From the NCBI RefSeq assembly GCF_002127325.2, contig NC_035448.2:6844915-6908914 (forward strand): a stretch of 64,000 bases of DNA, read 5' to 3'. The position numbers and the translations under genes are program-made. The stretch is from Helianthus annuus. Its lineage: Eukaryota; Streptophyta; Magnoliopsida; Asterales; Asteraceae. Under the pieces are notes generated by a model. That model was given only the letters and a program-made list of their open reading frames with translations. It made no database searches and was not told where the DNA came from. Of the stretch, positions 23,331 to 34,987 are shown in pieces. The first letter of the stretch is position 1. Every line of letters begins with the position of its first letter.

Positions 23331-25861
23331 ATGGGCCTAAACTCGAACCGGGTTGATCACTATTCGGGTTCGGGTCATGCGGGTCAAGTGCACACATTTG
23401 AAACAACAACTGATCATCCGGTAACTATAACGGTCTCCACCGAAGCAATGACGGTCCACAATGTTTGTTTGCCACCACAGAAAAGCACTGGCCAGAAACT
23501 TAGGCACCGGTTGTCCGAGGTTTTCTTTCCGGATGATCCGCTTCATGGGTTTAAGAATCAGTCGCGTTTAAGGAAGTTGATACTCGCTCTTCAGTTCTTC
23601 TTTCCAGTGTTCGAGTGGGCGCCTAATTATAGTCTTACGCTTCTTCGAGCTGATGTTGTGTCTGGACTTACTATTGCTAGTTTAGCAATTCCTCAGGTGT
23701 GTATGTTTACATGTTACGCGCTTTTAGTCATGTTAAAATCACACATCGCGCGTATATAGTGTTAGAATTAAATACAAACAATTTTTAAATGTACTAATGG
23801 TACGCATAAGTGAGTAATAATGCTTAAACTAGTTTATTATGTTGTAGATAATTTCTTTACAACAAACTAAAATGAACAAGAGTAATTATTATTGTTACGC
23901 TACTTCAAAACTGTAGCGGAATAATAATTATTCTAGTTCTAGTTATTAGTACTATTTGCATGTATAAATATTCTTTTGTAAGGTTGATATTGGTTCATTC
24001 ACTTTTTGTTTATGGTAGTGACCAAAACAATTGGAATATGGTTTGTTTGTAAATTTTGATTCTTCTAAAATAGCTAAGGATATTTGGTGTTAATTAATTT
24101 AAGTGCATGTTTTGATATATTTATCCTAGAAAATCTAGAAATTGTTGTTAAAAAATAAAAATAAAATTTGACAATGAAGTGAACATCAACCAAGAACGCG
24201 AAAAAAGGGATTTTCATAATCGGTTAGAAAATCAAGTATTTTTTTTTTTTTCTAATTGCAACAAGAGTTGAGCAATGTTTTCAAAACGTGAAAGGTTATC
24301 GAACCAGCTCGTTACTCCTCCACTGGTTTGGCTGGTTTAAAATCCGTCATCGTAAACAATTTGTATATATAATTAGATAAAAATAGAAAATGATTTATCC
24401 TTTTTAGTGGTTTTACATTGTTGAAAAATATGAAGCTTAAAATCTTAACAAATAAAACAATCTAAAAAATCTGGTCCAAATCCAATCCAATCACATCACA
24501 TGAATTCATATTAAGAATTCTAAATGATTTTATAATCTGAATATGTTTCAATTTATTTTGCAGGGAATTAGCTATGCAAAACTTGCAAGCTTGCCTCCCA
24601 TAATTGGGCTATGTGAGTTTCCCTTATTTTAGTCTCAAAATTATTAGTAATAATTTTTATATATAAAAACTAATATAACTTTTAAAATAACCAGACTCGA
24701 GCTTCGTGCCACCGTTGATCTACTCAGTGCTCGGGAGTTCTAAACATCTAGCCGTCGGGCCTGTGTCCATAGCCTCGTTGGTCATGGGAACAATGCTAAC
24801 CGAAGCAGTTCCATACAACCAAGATCCGGTTCTCTACCTCAAGTTGGCTTTTACTGCAACTTTCGTTGCGGGTGTCTTTCAAGCATCTTTAGGACTTCTT
24901 AGGTACGTTTTACCTGCCCGTTGGTTACTTGTAATACACGACTTAATTAAACACGCTCAAAACAACTTATCAGTATATTAAACCACAATAAATTGATAAC
25001 CCCCCCCCCCCCAAATCCCCCTAGATCTTTAGATCTTTGTACAAACACACTTTTTGAATAAACTTTTGGTAATGGTTGGTTCCTTAGTGATGCAAACACA
25101 TGATTTGTGCTTTTTTGTGATGGGCACAAAACTTTAAAAGGGAATATCCTTTGTGAACTAATAAAGGTGGAGCCTGTTTGCAAACAAAGTGTTGCTTATA
25201 CAAATATTTTCTTGTTGTGCGTTATTGACTTCATTCTTTCTTTACAAATTAAAAATTCACTAGTAGTGGAAAATAATTCAAATAGTAAACATTCCATTCA
25301 TATAGCCTTTTGTACATGGGTGGAATTATAGAGGCCAAAGAGGTTAGTTTTTTAAATAAAAAGGTATCCAAGTCGTCACTTTCTTGTATCTGACACTAGA
25401 GTGGTCTCTGTAGATCAGTAGTTGAAGTGAACGTAAAAAATAAAAATATAAAAATCATGTGACCTAGTAAAAAAGTTTTGGTTTCACCTCTTGTGCTTTT
25501 GCATTAAGATTTGACACGAATAGAAATAAATAAACAGTCGATACAAATTTTTAACTGCAAATGCTATAAAACTTGAATTTGATGTGTTTTACAGATTAGG
25601 GTTCGTGATAGATTTCTTATCAAAGGCGACCCTTCTCGGTTTCATGGCCGGGGCAGCAGTTATTGTATCCTTACAACAACTAAAAGGGCTACTCGGGATC
25701 ATTCATTTCACCACTAAAATGCAAATAATTCCAGTTTTGTCGTCCGCCATTGAGCACAAAAACGAGGTATGCAACATAAAGTCACTAATAGTATATAACA
25801 AACAAACGTACCCAGTATAATTTCAGTCACAACAAAAGATATTGGTAGGGTCTGGGATTAG

Positions 25862-25959
<98 letters not shown>

Positions 25960-28900
25960 TGGGCTATATAGAAAACCCTAAATATTTAAGAAACCCGGAA
26001 AACTCAAAGCTCCCGACTTTTTTTTAAAAAAAAAAAATAACACATGTAATATACATGTTTTTAAGAGTTTTGGGCCAAAAAAATCAAAAAAGCGCCGAAG
26101 GGTTTTTTTTTTTTTTTTAAACAAATTTCAGCAACTTTCAGCATTTTTGTCTAACACATGTTAGGCAACCGGACATTGCTGAAATTTGTTTATTTTTTAA
26201 AAAAAAAAATCCCTTCGGCGCTTTTTTGTTTTTTTTTTTTTTTGGCCCCAAACACTTTAAAACATGTATATTACATGTGTTATTTTTTTCAAAAAAAAAA
26301 ATGTCGGGAGGTTGGGTAAAAATGGGGGGAGATTTGAGTTTCCAGAGTTTCCTAAGAATTTAAGGGTTTTCTGTCTAGTATTCATATATATATATATATA
26401 TATATATAATTATTTGTGTTTGATTGTTTTCTAAGCTTATATTGTATTTGTGCAGTGGTCTTGGCAAACAATTGTGATGGGGTTTTGCTTTTTGGCCTTT
26501 TTATTGGCTACAAGACATATTGTAAGTAAATGAACCAAACCATAATAACTGAAAACTTAAAGGTACTAGTGGCTGATGCATGTAAGGTACAACTAATCAA
26601 TGCAGGGCATGCGAAAACCGAAGCTTTTCTGGGTATCAGCAGCAGCTCCATTGGCATCAGTCATTCTCTCAACCCTTTTAGTCACTCTTTTTAGATCAAA
26701 GCTTCATGGGATTGCAACTGTAAGTTTCACTTAACCCCCTGAAACTTTTTCCTTAAGCAGTTTAGCCCCTCAAGTTTTAATATTATGAAAATTTGAAACA
26801 AATTTAACCATGTTTGACAGATTGGTCATTTGGAAAAGGGATTGAATCCACCATCATCAAACATGCTATATTTTCATGGTGAATATCTAGGGGTGGCTAT
26901 CAAGACCGGCATAATTACCGGAATATTATCGCTCACCGTAAGTTTCTTACATTGTTATATTCATAGTTGTTAGTAGCGAATAGCAGACGATAGCAACAAG
27001 CTACCTATACGCTACGTAGCAATTGCGATGAAATAGCAGGCGCTATTTTATGTTTAGCGACACGCTGGAAGAAAATTTCATAAATATATTATATCCAAAT
27101 ACATTGTTTTATACGCTGTTTTATATGTATATTTAACAAAATAACCTAAAATCCCGCTATTTATATTAAAACAGAAAAAAAAAAAAAAAAAAAACCTAAA
27201 ATCCTACTATTTACTTGCTATGGAGGCGCCGAAATCAGATAGCGACACATGAGCGCTTCGCTACGCTATGAGCGCTATTAACAACTATGGTTATATTATA
27301 GCGTATAAGTTCATAAGCATTGGATACTGACAGTGGCGAAGGATAATGGTTGCCCGGGGGTGCACCCGCCCACCCCAATGTTTCGGTTAGAAGTGTATAT
27401 GGTCCGACTTTTCGTCCGAAAATTTTAAAATTATATAGGATCGCCCCCCGATTATTTTATCCTAAATAATGGGTAGTTTGGTGGATATATTTTAACTCTT
27501 CTTTTATTTGTTTAACCCTAGATTACCGACCACACAATAAAATTAATATCTCACAAATAGCTTGATGATTTACATAGAAAAAGAAATTGCTGATAATTTT
27601 GATTCGGAAGACATAATTGATGAATTAAAAAATCTTAAAGGTCGTCGGGCTGGGTTGTAATTCTTCGTCTAGGTTTCATTTATCTCGTATCATTATATAT
27701 ATACAGGTCTTTTGTTTGTTATACAATATTTAGTTTTTCTATGTGCAAGAACAGGTCCTTTGAATGAATGAATTTTTTAGTTTTATTTGAAACTATTATT
27801 ATTTGACCTGACCTGAATCGAATAGCCGACCCGACCCGACCGAAACATAACGATAGGAATTTTTTTTGGGTCCTAGCACTTTACGCCCCCTCAAAACTTT
27901 TGGTTAAGCTCCGCCACTGGATACTAATTGTGTGTACAATATAACTAACAGGAAGGGATTGCGGTAGGACGAACATTTGCGGCTTTGAATGATTATCAAG
28001 TTGATGGCAACAAAGAAATGATAGCGATCGGCCTTATGAACATGGCTGGTTCTTGTTCCTCTTGCTATGTCACTACTGGCTCGTTTTCTCGATCTGCGGT
28101 TAATGCCAACGCTGGCGCTAAAACTGTGGTGTCGAACATCATAATGGCATCAACGGTGCTTGTAACACTCCTGTTCTTGATGCCTCTATTTCATTACACA
28201 CCAAACTTGATCTTGGCGGCAATTATCATAACGGCTGTAATCGGGCTAATCGACTACCAGAGTGCTATTAAACTTTGGAAAGTTGATAAACTTGATTTTC
28301 TAGCTTGTTTATCTTCATTTCTTGGTGTTCTCATGATTTCAGTCCCAATCGGTCTTGCAATCGCGGTAATTTTTTAGATATTGGACAACTATGGGACCAT
28401 TTATAACTAGGTTGGTTTTGTCTAACGTTGTACTTTGTTTGTCATAGGTTGGTGTTTCGGTTTTCAAGATTCTGTTACATGTCACAAGACCAAACACGGG
28501 TGTGTTAGGAAACATCCCGGGAACTCATATTTACCAAAATGTCAATAGATACAGAGAAGCGAAAAGGGTTCCTTCTTTCGCCATACTTGGTATTGAGGCC
28601 CCTATCTACTTTGCAAACGCTACTTATCTACAAGAAAGGTACGGCGTACAACTCGTTTAACGAGGTACAAGTGAGATACGCATATCGGGTCATTGAAAGT
28701 TGGCTTTTTCTGTTGCAGGATAATGAGATGGATTAGGGAAGAGGAAGAGTGGTTAGCAGCCAATAATGGCAGTTCTTTGAAATGTGTAATTATCGACATG
28801 ACCGGTAAGTTGTGAATTTAACAATGTGTTGTATACTTGTATATGCTCAAGTCTGCATGATATTAATATCGTTTTTTTTTTGGCGTTTAATACAGCTGTT

Positions 28901-29225
28901 ACCGGCATTGACACAAGTGGTCTTGCAATGATGAAAGAGCTTAAGAAAATGCTAGAGAAGCGTTCGCTTCAGGTTAGCTTTCGGTTTTTCTTTTGTGTGT
29001 TTGTTTGTTCGACTATAATGGACATGATCAATGATCAATATTCAATAGCATAACATATGTTGGTTTGCGATGAAAATGCAGTTAGTGTTGGCGAATCCTG
29101 GCGGGACTGTGATGGAAAAGCTACACCAATCAAACATATTGGAGTCGTTCGGGTTGGAAGGTGTGTACCTGACGGTTGATGAAGCCGTGACCGACATATC
29201 ATCATCATGGAAATCTCAGCCATGA
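23331..29225 (+). CDS. SULTR3;3: Sulfate transporter family protein, SULTR3;3-like
   Basis: Proton-coupled anion transporter of the SLC26/SulP family; group 3 members act at plastid or other membranes in sulfate or phosphate movement. Twelve exons join in frame: 23331-23696, 24564-24612, 24695-24902, 25595-25766, 26456-26521, 26606-26719, 26821-26937, 27952-28365, 28448-28638, 28719-28804, 28896-28972, 29082-29225. All introns are GT-AG and the product is 667 aa. Residues about 100-520 hold the membrane core, with VPPLIYSVLGSSKHLAVGP in exon 3 and EGIAVGRTFAALNDYQVDGN at the start of exon 8. Residues about 530-650 form a STAS domain (TAVTGIDTSGLAMMKELKK). WSWQTIVMG in exon 5 and ERIMRWIREEEEW resemble SULTR3;3 best. 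The first 39 residues are an extension; Met40 (23448) corresponds to the usual start. No broken exon was seen. Confidence 0.92.
25865..25955. repeat. (TA)n microsatellite in intron 4
   Basis: About 45 TA units directly before a foldback element. The gene remains open around it. Confidence 0.95.
25964..26378. mobile_element. Foldback MITE in SULTR intron 4
   Basis: The two arms are complementary almost throughout. The left end has GAAAACCCTAAATATTTAAG and the right ATTTAAGGGTTTTCTGTCTAG. AAACAAATTTCAGCA on the left matches TGCTGAAATTTGTTT on the right, and GCGCCGAAGGG matches CCCTTCGGCGC. TA-rich DNA on both sides hides the target duplication. Confidence 0.75.
26962..27289. mobile_element. 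hAT-type MITE in SULTR intron 7
   Basis: The ends are CATAGTTGTTAGTAGCG and, from the right, CATAGTTGTTAATAGCGC. GTTATATT occurs exactly on both sides (26954-26961 and 27290-27297), an 8-bp target duplication. The interior is rich in TAGCG words. Confidence 0.85.
27331..27919 (+). mobile_element. hAT element with transposase tail in SULTR intron 7
   Basis: The ends are CAGTGGCGAAGG and, from the right, CAGTGGCGGAGC. Flanks GATACTGA and GATACTAA differ at one base (8-bp duplication). Inside, 27562-27660 encodes YIEKEIADNFDSEDIIDELK and a basic end before TAA. That matches the extreme C-terminus after the dimerisation region of plant hAT/TTF-type transposases. The rest of the transposase is deleted, so the element is non-autonomous. 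Confidence 0.8.
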
Positions 29226-29553
29226 ACATGAAATGTAGAAGAGGAAATTAGCATAATGACTAAAATCCTCAAATCAGTTTCTTTTATTTTAGTTTGCAGG
29301 ATAGGAAGAGAGGGTGTAAACCCATTGAGTCAGTGCTTAATGCTTAAGTGGTATGTAAAAATCACAAGCTATAAGCTTTTTTCTATAACAAACAATTATC
29401 TTAACATTTATTTATGAATGGGTCGATCGATCTTGGTTACGAGTGTCTCAATCCGGCCTGATAACCACCCGAAGTTTTGATTTTTAATGCGCGTAGCATC
29501 CTTCATCCTTTGATGTAACAATATTATCTTGGTATTTGTAACTATCACATTAA

Positions 29554-30339
29554 TCTATACATATAATAAAAGAAAAATGTTAGGGACACATGGCGTTCTA
29601 TTAAACAGTCTTAATTATTTTTCTCAATATTTAATATGGAAAGTCAATTATTGATAATATTAAATTTAAAATTTGTAGAAGAGATTTTAATGATAAAGAT
29701 AAAGATAAGTGATAATAATATATTAGTTATTATAATCATATATTAATTATTAAAATCTAAAAATATATTATCGTTTTAAATATTTATAAAGATAAAGATT
29801 TTATTTAATTGGTAGTTTTAATTGTTTTTATATTTTGATGATATAGACAAGGATAACTGATAATCACATATTAAAATAAAAATATTTATTTTAATCAACT
29901 GTTTCGTTAAAATGATTTATTCAATACATGTAGAATATATATATTTTTTTATACATGGTATATTTAGAATTTTATTTCTAATAAAGGATCCTATTATCCC
30001 GTTTTACACTCCAATTAAATAATAATATCCAGATTTCTTTTCTTTTTTTCTGCTGATTATCCAAGAAAGTAACATGTTATAAACCATGTAATACACAACT
30101 TTCTAACCTAATAAAAAATAAAATGAGATGTTACAACAGGTAAATGGTACCTCGAAGCTATTTTTGTTAGAAAACACATCTTGATGAGTAAATGTTTTAA
30201 CATATTACATTATTCGTGTAAGACATGTGTTTATTCAAATCGTGCAATACACGAGTTTTTAAAAGATGTAACTATTTTATTACTTAATATATAAAATTAT
30301 ATTTATTTAACTCGTGTAATACACGGGGTTCTAACCTAG
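29554..30339 (+). mobile_element. Non-autonomous Helitron
   Basis: It begins TCTATACATATAATAAAAG after an A. It ends with hairpin CGTGT-AAT-ACACG (30313-30325), then GGGGTTCTAAC and CTAG at 30336-30339, followed by T. Insertion between A and T, a TC start and a hairpin before CTAG all match Helitrons. No RepHel coding is present. It lies 330 bases after the sulfate transporter stop. Confidence 0.8.
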
Positions 30340-30813
30340 TTTGTTATAAAAGAATTTTAAAACAAACAAAATGTGTTGGAAATTATTCGGATTCTTTGTG
30401 ATTTAAGATTGCTAATTGCAGTATAGAATATGAGACAAAACTCATCATCCAAACTTATATCAAATTAAAAATTAACTGTGTCCCTATACCAAAAGTCCAA
30501 AATTACACCAATTGTTACGCAAAACGCATAATACACTCACCCTACTCTAGTTCCTCAAGTCTCATTCCAAAAAGCTACGCGTTCATCCCTAATCTACGCT
30601 ATTAATTATATCGCGAACTTGTTTTCTTCTGCAAAGAGATCCTATTACATGCTATCATGAGCTTGTTTTCGCCTGTCAAGCACCTGAATGACAAATACCA
30701 ACAATATCAATTATGCTGGTTGTATGTACATGCAGTATACAAAAACATAAGCATTTCATAAGTAAATTTGTCTAAACTTTACAAAGATGTTTATATATTA
30801 CAACCATAGTGTG
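30340..30813. other. Intergenic DNA, nothing recognised
   Basis: AT-rich, with no coding or repeat structure that I can name. Confidence 0.4.
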
Positions 30814-31302
30814 AGGTTCATTGGGGAACACTAAAAAAGTGGGGAACAGTGGGGAGCCGACTCAAACGAACTCCAATTGGACTCATTCCAGCGGCGTTGG
30901 AACCGTCTCGTCGAACCCTAACTAGGATCTCTTAACCCTAAACCCTAAATCATAACCCCTAACCCCTAAATATATTAGGGTTTGGTTTTTAGGGTTTCGC
31001 TTTAGGGTTTAGCCTTAGGGTTTAGCTTTAGGGTTTAGCTTTAGGCTTTAGGGTTTAGCATTAGGTTTAGCCTTTAGGGTTTAGCTTTTAGGGTTTATAG
31101 TTTAGATTTTACGGTTTAGCTTAGGTTTTAGCCTTATTTTTTAGCTTTAGGGTTTAGAGTTTAGGAGTTAGGATTTAGGGTTAAGAGATCTTAGTTAGGG
31201 TTCGACGAGCCGGTTCCAATGCCGCTGGAATGAGTCCAATCGGAGTTCGTTTGAGCCGGTTCCCCGTTGTTCCCCACTTTTTTAGTGTTCCCCAATGAAC
31301 CT
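30814..31302. mobile_element. Foldback element with telomere-like core
   Basis: The long inverted ends start AGGTTCATTGGGGAACACT and continue for about 130 bases, including CTCATTCCAGCGGCGTTGGA matched on the right by TCCAATGCCGCTGGAATGAG. Between them both arms and loop consist of plant telomere-type words: CCCTAAA on the left, TTTAGGG and variants such as TTTAGCTTTAGGG on the right. No target duplication was evident. Confidence 0.75.
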
Positions 31303-31844
31303 TCCCCACCAACCATAAAACACAAAAAAAAAAAAAAAAGAAGAAGAATAGTAAACAGCAGGGAAAAAAGAATATAACCAAAAGTAGAAGACAGTGATAA
31401 CATTAAAAAATTCCTCCAATTTAATGAGGATTTATTCTTAAAGTAAACAATAAACTTTGCATCTTCCTTTACCTGACTATACTTATTAATATATATGAAA
31501 TGATCAAGAAACATTTTATTAGCGCCTATAAACTTATAAGTTCATTTTCTATATACACAATTCGCCTTTGATGGGGCCAAACTAACTCCCTTTGAACTCG
31601 TGACCGATCACGTGTTACACCAATTTAACAGAATAAGTTTCCACTACGTGTTTGTTTATTTCCCTATGTCTTGCCTTTTCTTTTCTAGAAACCTACTTTG
31701 CCGACTAAACCCACATACAGTAGGATTCGAGTTTATGATTATCCTAATTTCTAGATAAGCATTAGGTTTGATTTTATAACTACATTATTAGTTTGAGATA
31801 AGCTCAGATTAGGATAGATTGGGAATTATATAGGTTTCATAATC
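31303..31844. other. Intergenic DNA, nothing recognised
   Basis: Contains an A-rich run near 31323 and no recognisable gene or element. Confidence 0.4.
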
Positions 31845-32315
31845 TAGGGATGAGATCGGTACAGTACCCGTACCCTACCTGACCGAATCTGAACAAAACT
31901 GGGTACCAAATATTAAGGTACGGCCGTACGGGTATCAGTACCGGTATTTTGGTACAGTACCCGCTTTGGTACCGCTTTGATTTTTTTTTAATATTTTAAG
32001 CACTCGTACGGATACCAAATAGGTAAAATTGGTACGCGTACTGTACCAAATAAGGTAATATTGGTACGACTGTACGAGTAATAATACAATACGGGTACCA
32101 AATAAGTAAAACCAATACGAGTACCATAATACCATAATATGAACCAGTACCGTAATACAAACTAGTGCTATATAAAATTTGGTACCAGTACCCTTTTTTA
32201 CCCGTACCCGTACCGATACCGAAAGTATAATACCGAAATCAATAAATCTGGATACCGAATATCCAAAATCGGTGGTACAGGTACAGGTATTTGGAAAAAA
32301 AAAATCTCATCCCTA
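31845..32315. mobile_element. MITE rich in GGTACC words
   Basis: The ends are TAGGGATGAGAT and ATCTCATCCCTA, perfectly inverted. The interior repeats GGTACCGTACC-like and CAGTACCCG words on both strands. A truncated relative with GGTACCGGTACC lies at about 41037-41120. Confidence 0.75.
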
Positions 32316-32699
32316 TCATATTGTGTTTCAAAACCTAGATAATCACTTGCTTTGATTGTTAATCAAAAGAACATAATGCTTGGTATCCATAATAATATTT
32401 AATTATTATATAGATATTTCCCTATAAGTACACAATATAACAATGGATGATAAGTGCTCATGTGTCCTATAAAATTCGCAACCTATTCCACTTCAGAGTG
32501 TCTTGTATTAAGTGCGTTAGTTCCTTTTTGGCATATATTCAAGTTATTCAACTACCGTCATCTTGCAATAATTGATGATAATCAATTTGATCAATGAGAT
32601 TCCCCTAAATAGCTATATTATTATTGGTGGGTATTCTAGAAACTTGACTAACATTTTTACCATCAGAAATATTTTGTACTTTTTAACACCAAAGATAAT

Positions 32700-32765
32700 G
32701 GTTTTGTTATAGCCTAGCCTTATACGTTTATGGTTTTGGGTATAGCCTAGCCGTATACGTTTATA
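32700..32765. repeat. Short tandem duplication
   Basis: Two copies of a unit of about 33 bases containing TATAGCCTAGCC and TATACGTTTAT lie head to tail. Confidence 0.7.
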
Positions 32766-32796
32766 CATGTATGTGTGTGTATAGAGGTGGGTTTAG

Positions 32797-34115
32797 ATAA
32801 GAACCACTAAATATTTAGGAGCCATTTGATTCACTGGTGAATATATGTTTTCATAGGTGAATACACTATCTATGAAAACATTAACCAGTGGATACGCGTA
32901 GTCTAGTATAGACCTGTGCATCGGTTGTGAAGCAGACCAAACCGCTAAAAACCGGATGTCACCAATTAGCCCCAAAAAAAAAACAACCGGTGAACAGGAC
33001 CAATTTATCACATGTGGTTTTCGGTCAGTCAATTATCCAGGTTGGACCAAAACCGAAATTTGTGCATTAAAAACACCGGTTATCAACATTATACTTGATA
33101 TTCATGCATTAAAAACCAACAGTTTCTAGTATAATACATAGTATTTATATTTATGTTGATCTCCCCACGTAAATCCATTAAGAATAATATCATGTCCATT
33201 GTGAATGGGTACGTAAATCCATTACACTAAACATTTATTGGAAACGCCGCACAACCCAAGTAAAATTTAGATTATTTGAAATAAAATTGAATGGTTTATG
33301 ATCATTGTAAACTGGTATTGTATAAAATGAAGATGTATCTACAAGTGAATGGAACACCTCTATTTATAGAGGTGGAAGCACTAAAATGAGGCCCATGGGC
33401 CACCTTAAGTAGGCTAATACAAATGGGAGTAAACTAATACAATACATTAGCCTAAACTACTATATTTAGTTATTTACAATTAACAATGATTATCTTACAG
33501 CCTTAACTACCAAAGCCCTATATATATCATAACCATATTTTCCAAATGTGAAATGTTTTTCTTTTAGAATTAGAAATAGCAAAGGCAACTAAGAAAGCCA
33601 GCATCCATAACATTATACTGTAGATGTAATATTGCCTAAATTTAAATTTACAAAAAGTAACGTTACTCTATTTTGCAAACCTTACTTTCCTTAGAATGGA
33701 ACCATGATAGTGAGTATGATGCCATCTAAACTTTTATCATAGTTTATGGTTCACACTGATTACTATTTGATTTAGCTGTAATTTGGAGTTGCAAAGGAAC
33801 AATAATAATCAAGCCTATTTCTAAATCCAAATCCAAAACCAATGCCACATTATGAATAACTCGGACGGTTACATTTTGTTCGGCTAATCCGGTTTTGGAA
33901 CCGATTGAACCAAAAACCGAATGTACTAAATTCATAGACCATAGACTGAACCATATACATGTATTCTGGATGGCTTCGGTTCGGTCCCAATTGTTGTTTT
34001 GGTTCAACCTAGACCGTGTCTGGCACACCCCTAGTAGTGTATTCACCAGTAAATATATATATTCACCAGTGTCACCGTTGAATAAAATGGTTCCTGAACA
34101 TTTAGTGGTTCTTAT
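32797..34115. mobile_element. Element with inverted ends
   Basis: ATAAGAACCACTAAAT on the left is matched exactly by ATTTAGTGGTTCTTAT on the right. Further in, TTCACTGGTGAATATAT faces ATATATATTCACCAGTG. Nested inside are AACCGG-rich words on both arms (32930-33070 and 33880-34020), perhaps a second inserted element. No coding capacity is evident. Confidence 0.6.
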
Positions 34116-34309
34116 TGTCAGAGAGTGAGATACAAATACTCAATTGATATTATTGAATTGTTTGGTTACAATATATAGAGATCACAAGTTAGATCGACCA
34201 TATTATTGAACTGATATGTATATGTGCAAAAAAATTATGTGTATTCCTATATTATAAACATCTACACATGTTAGATCGACCATATTATCTGAACTACACG
34301 TGTATGGAA

Positions 34310-34795
34310 CTTGGTTTTAAATTGCGTGATGCGCTCCGATGCGTTTGGTCCAAAAATCTGATGCGTGATGCGTAATGCGTGATGCGAACGCATCACGTAT
34401 GCGATGCGCTCTTTATAAAAATATACTAAAAAATTATTTATACTAAAACAATCGACATAATAAGATAAGAATTGTGCTTTTTGGTTCAAATCAAGCTTCC
34501 TAAAATGTTTCTAGAACCATAAAAAGTGTTTAGGAACCATAATGGTTCAAATTAAGCATGCTAAAATATTAATTATTGAAAAAACCCAACCCGTTTCATA
34601 AAATCTGGGAAAAAAAACGTAACAAACAATGATGCGTGCATCATGGCGCATTTTGCGAAGGGCGCATTACGCGCAATTGTCGCAATATCACCGCATCATG
34701 TAAACGCAACGCATCAGGTGTTGTGATGCGCTCTTACTAGCGCAACGGGCGCATCACGCATTATGCGCGCATTATGCGCGCATTTTAAAACCAAG
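34310..34795. mobile_element. hAT MITE rich in GCGCATC words
   Basis: The inverted ends are CTTGGTTTTAAATTGCG and, from the right, CTTGGTTTTAAAATGCGC. GTATGGAA flanks both sides (34302-34309 and 34796-34803), an 8-bp duplication. Both arms carry many GATGCG and GCGCAT words. Confidence 0.88.
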
Positions 34796-34987
34796 GTATG
34801 GAACATGTTACAAGGAAGAGACAGAGGACAAAAAAGGGAAATTGATTAACTAGAGAGAAAAATCGTTTAATCTTTTACAATTATACACGTCTCTTTAAAT
34901 TCTTAATGATGAATTAATGGTTTAGATTAGTTCTCCCTAGTTCTCGCATTATTTATAGATCTCCCTGAGTTTTCACATTATTTATAT

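Noticed and set aside
25842..26027. Small ORF made of repeated Tyr-Ile
   Set aside because: It is a translation of the (TA)n microsatellite.
30960..31190. Possible telomere junction or chromosome-end DNA
   Set aside because: Repeats are inverted, degenerate and bounded by inverted ends inside gene-bearing DNA, so it is interstitial.
33744..34128. Frames on both strands with NQNNNWDRTE-like content
   Set aside because: They arise from AACCGG-rich repeats within the inverted-end element and are not conserved protein.
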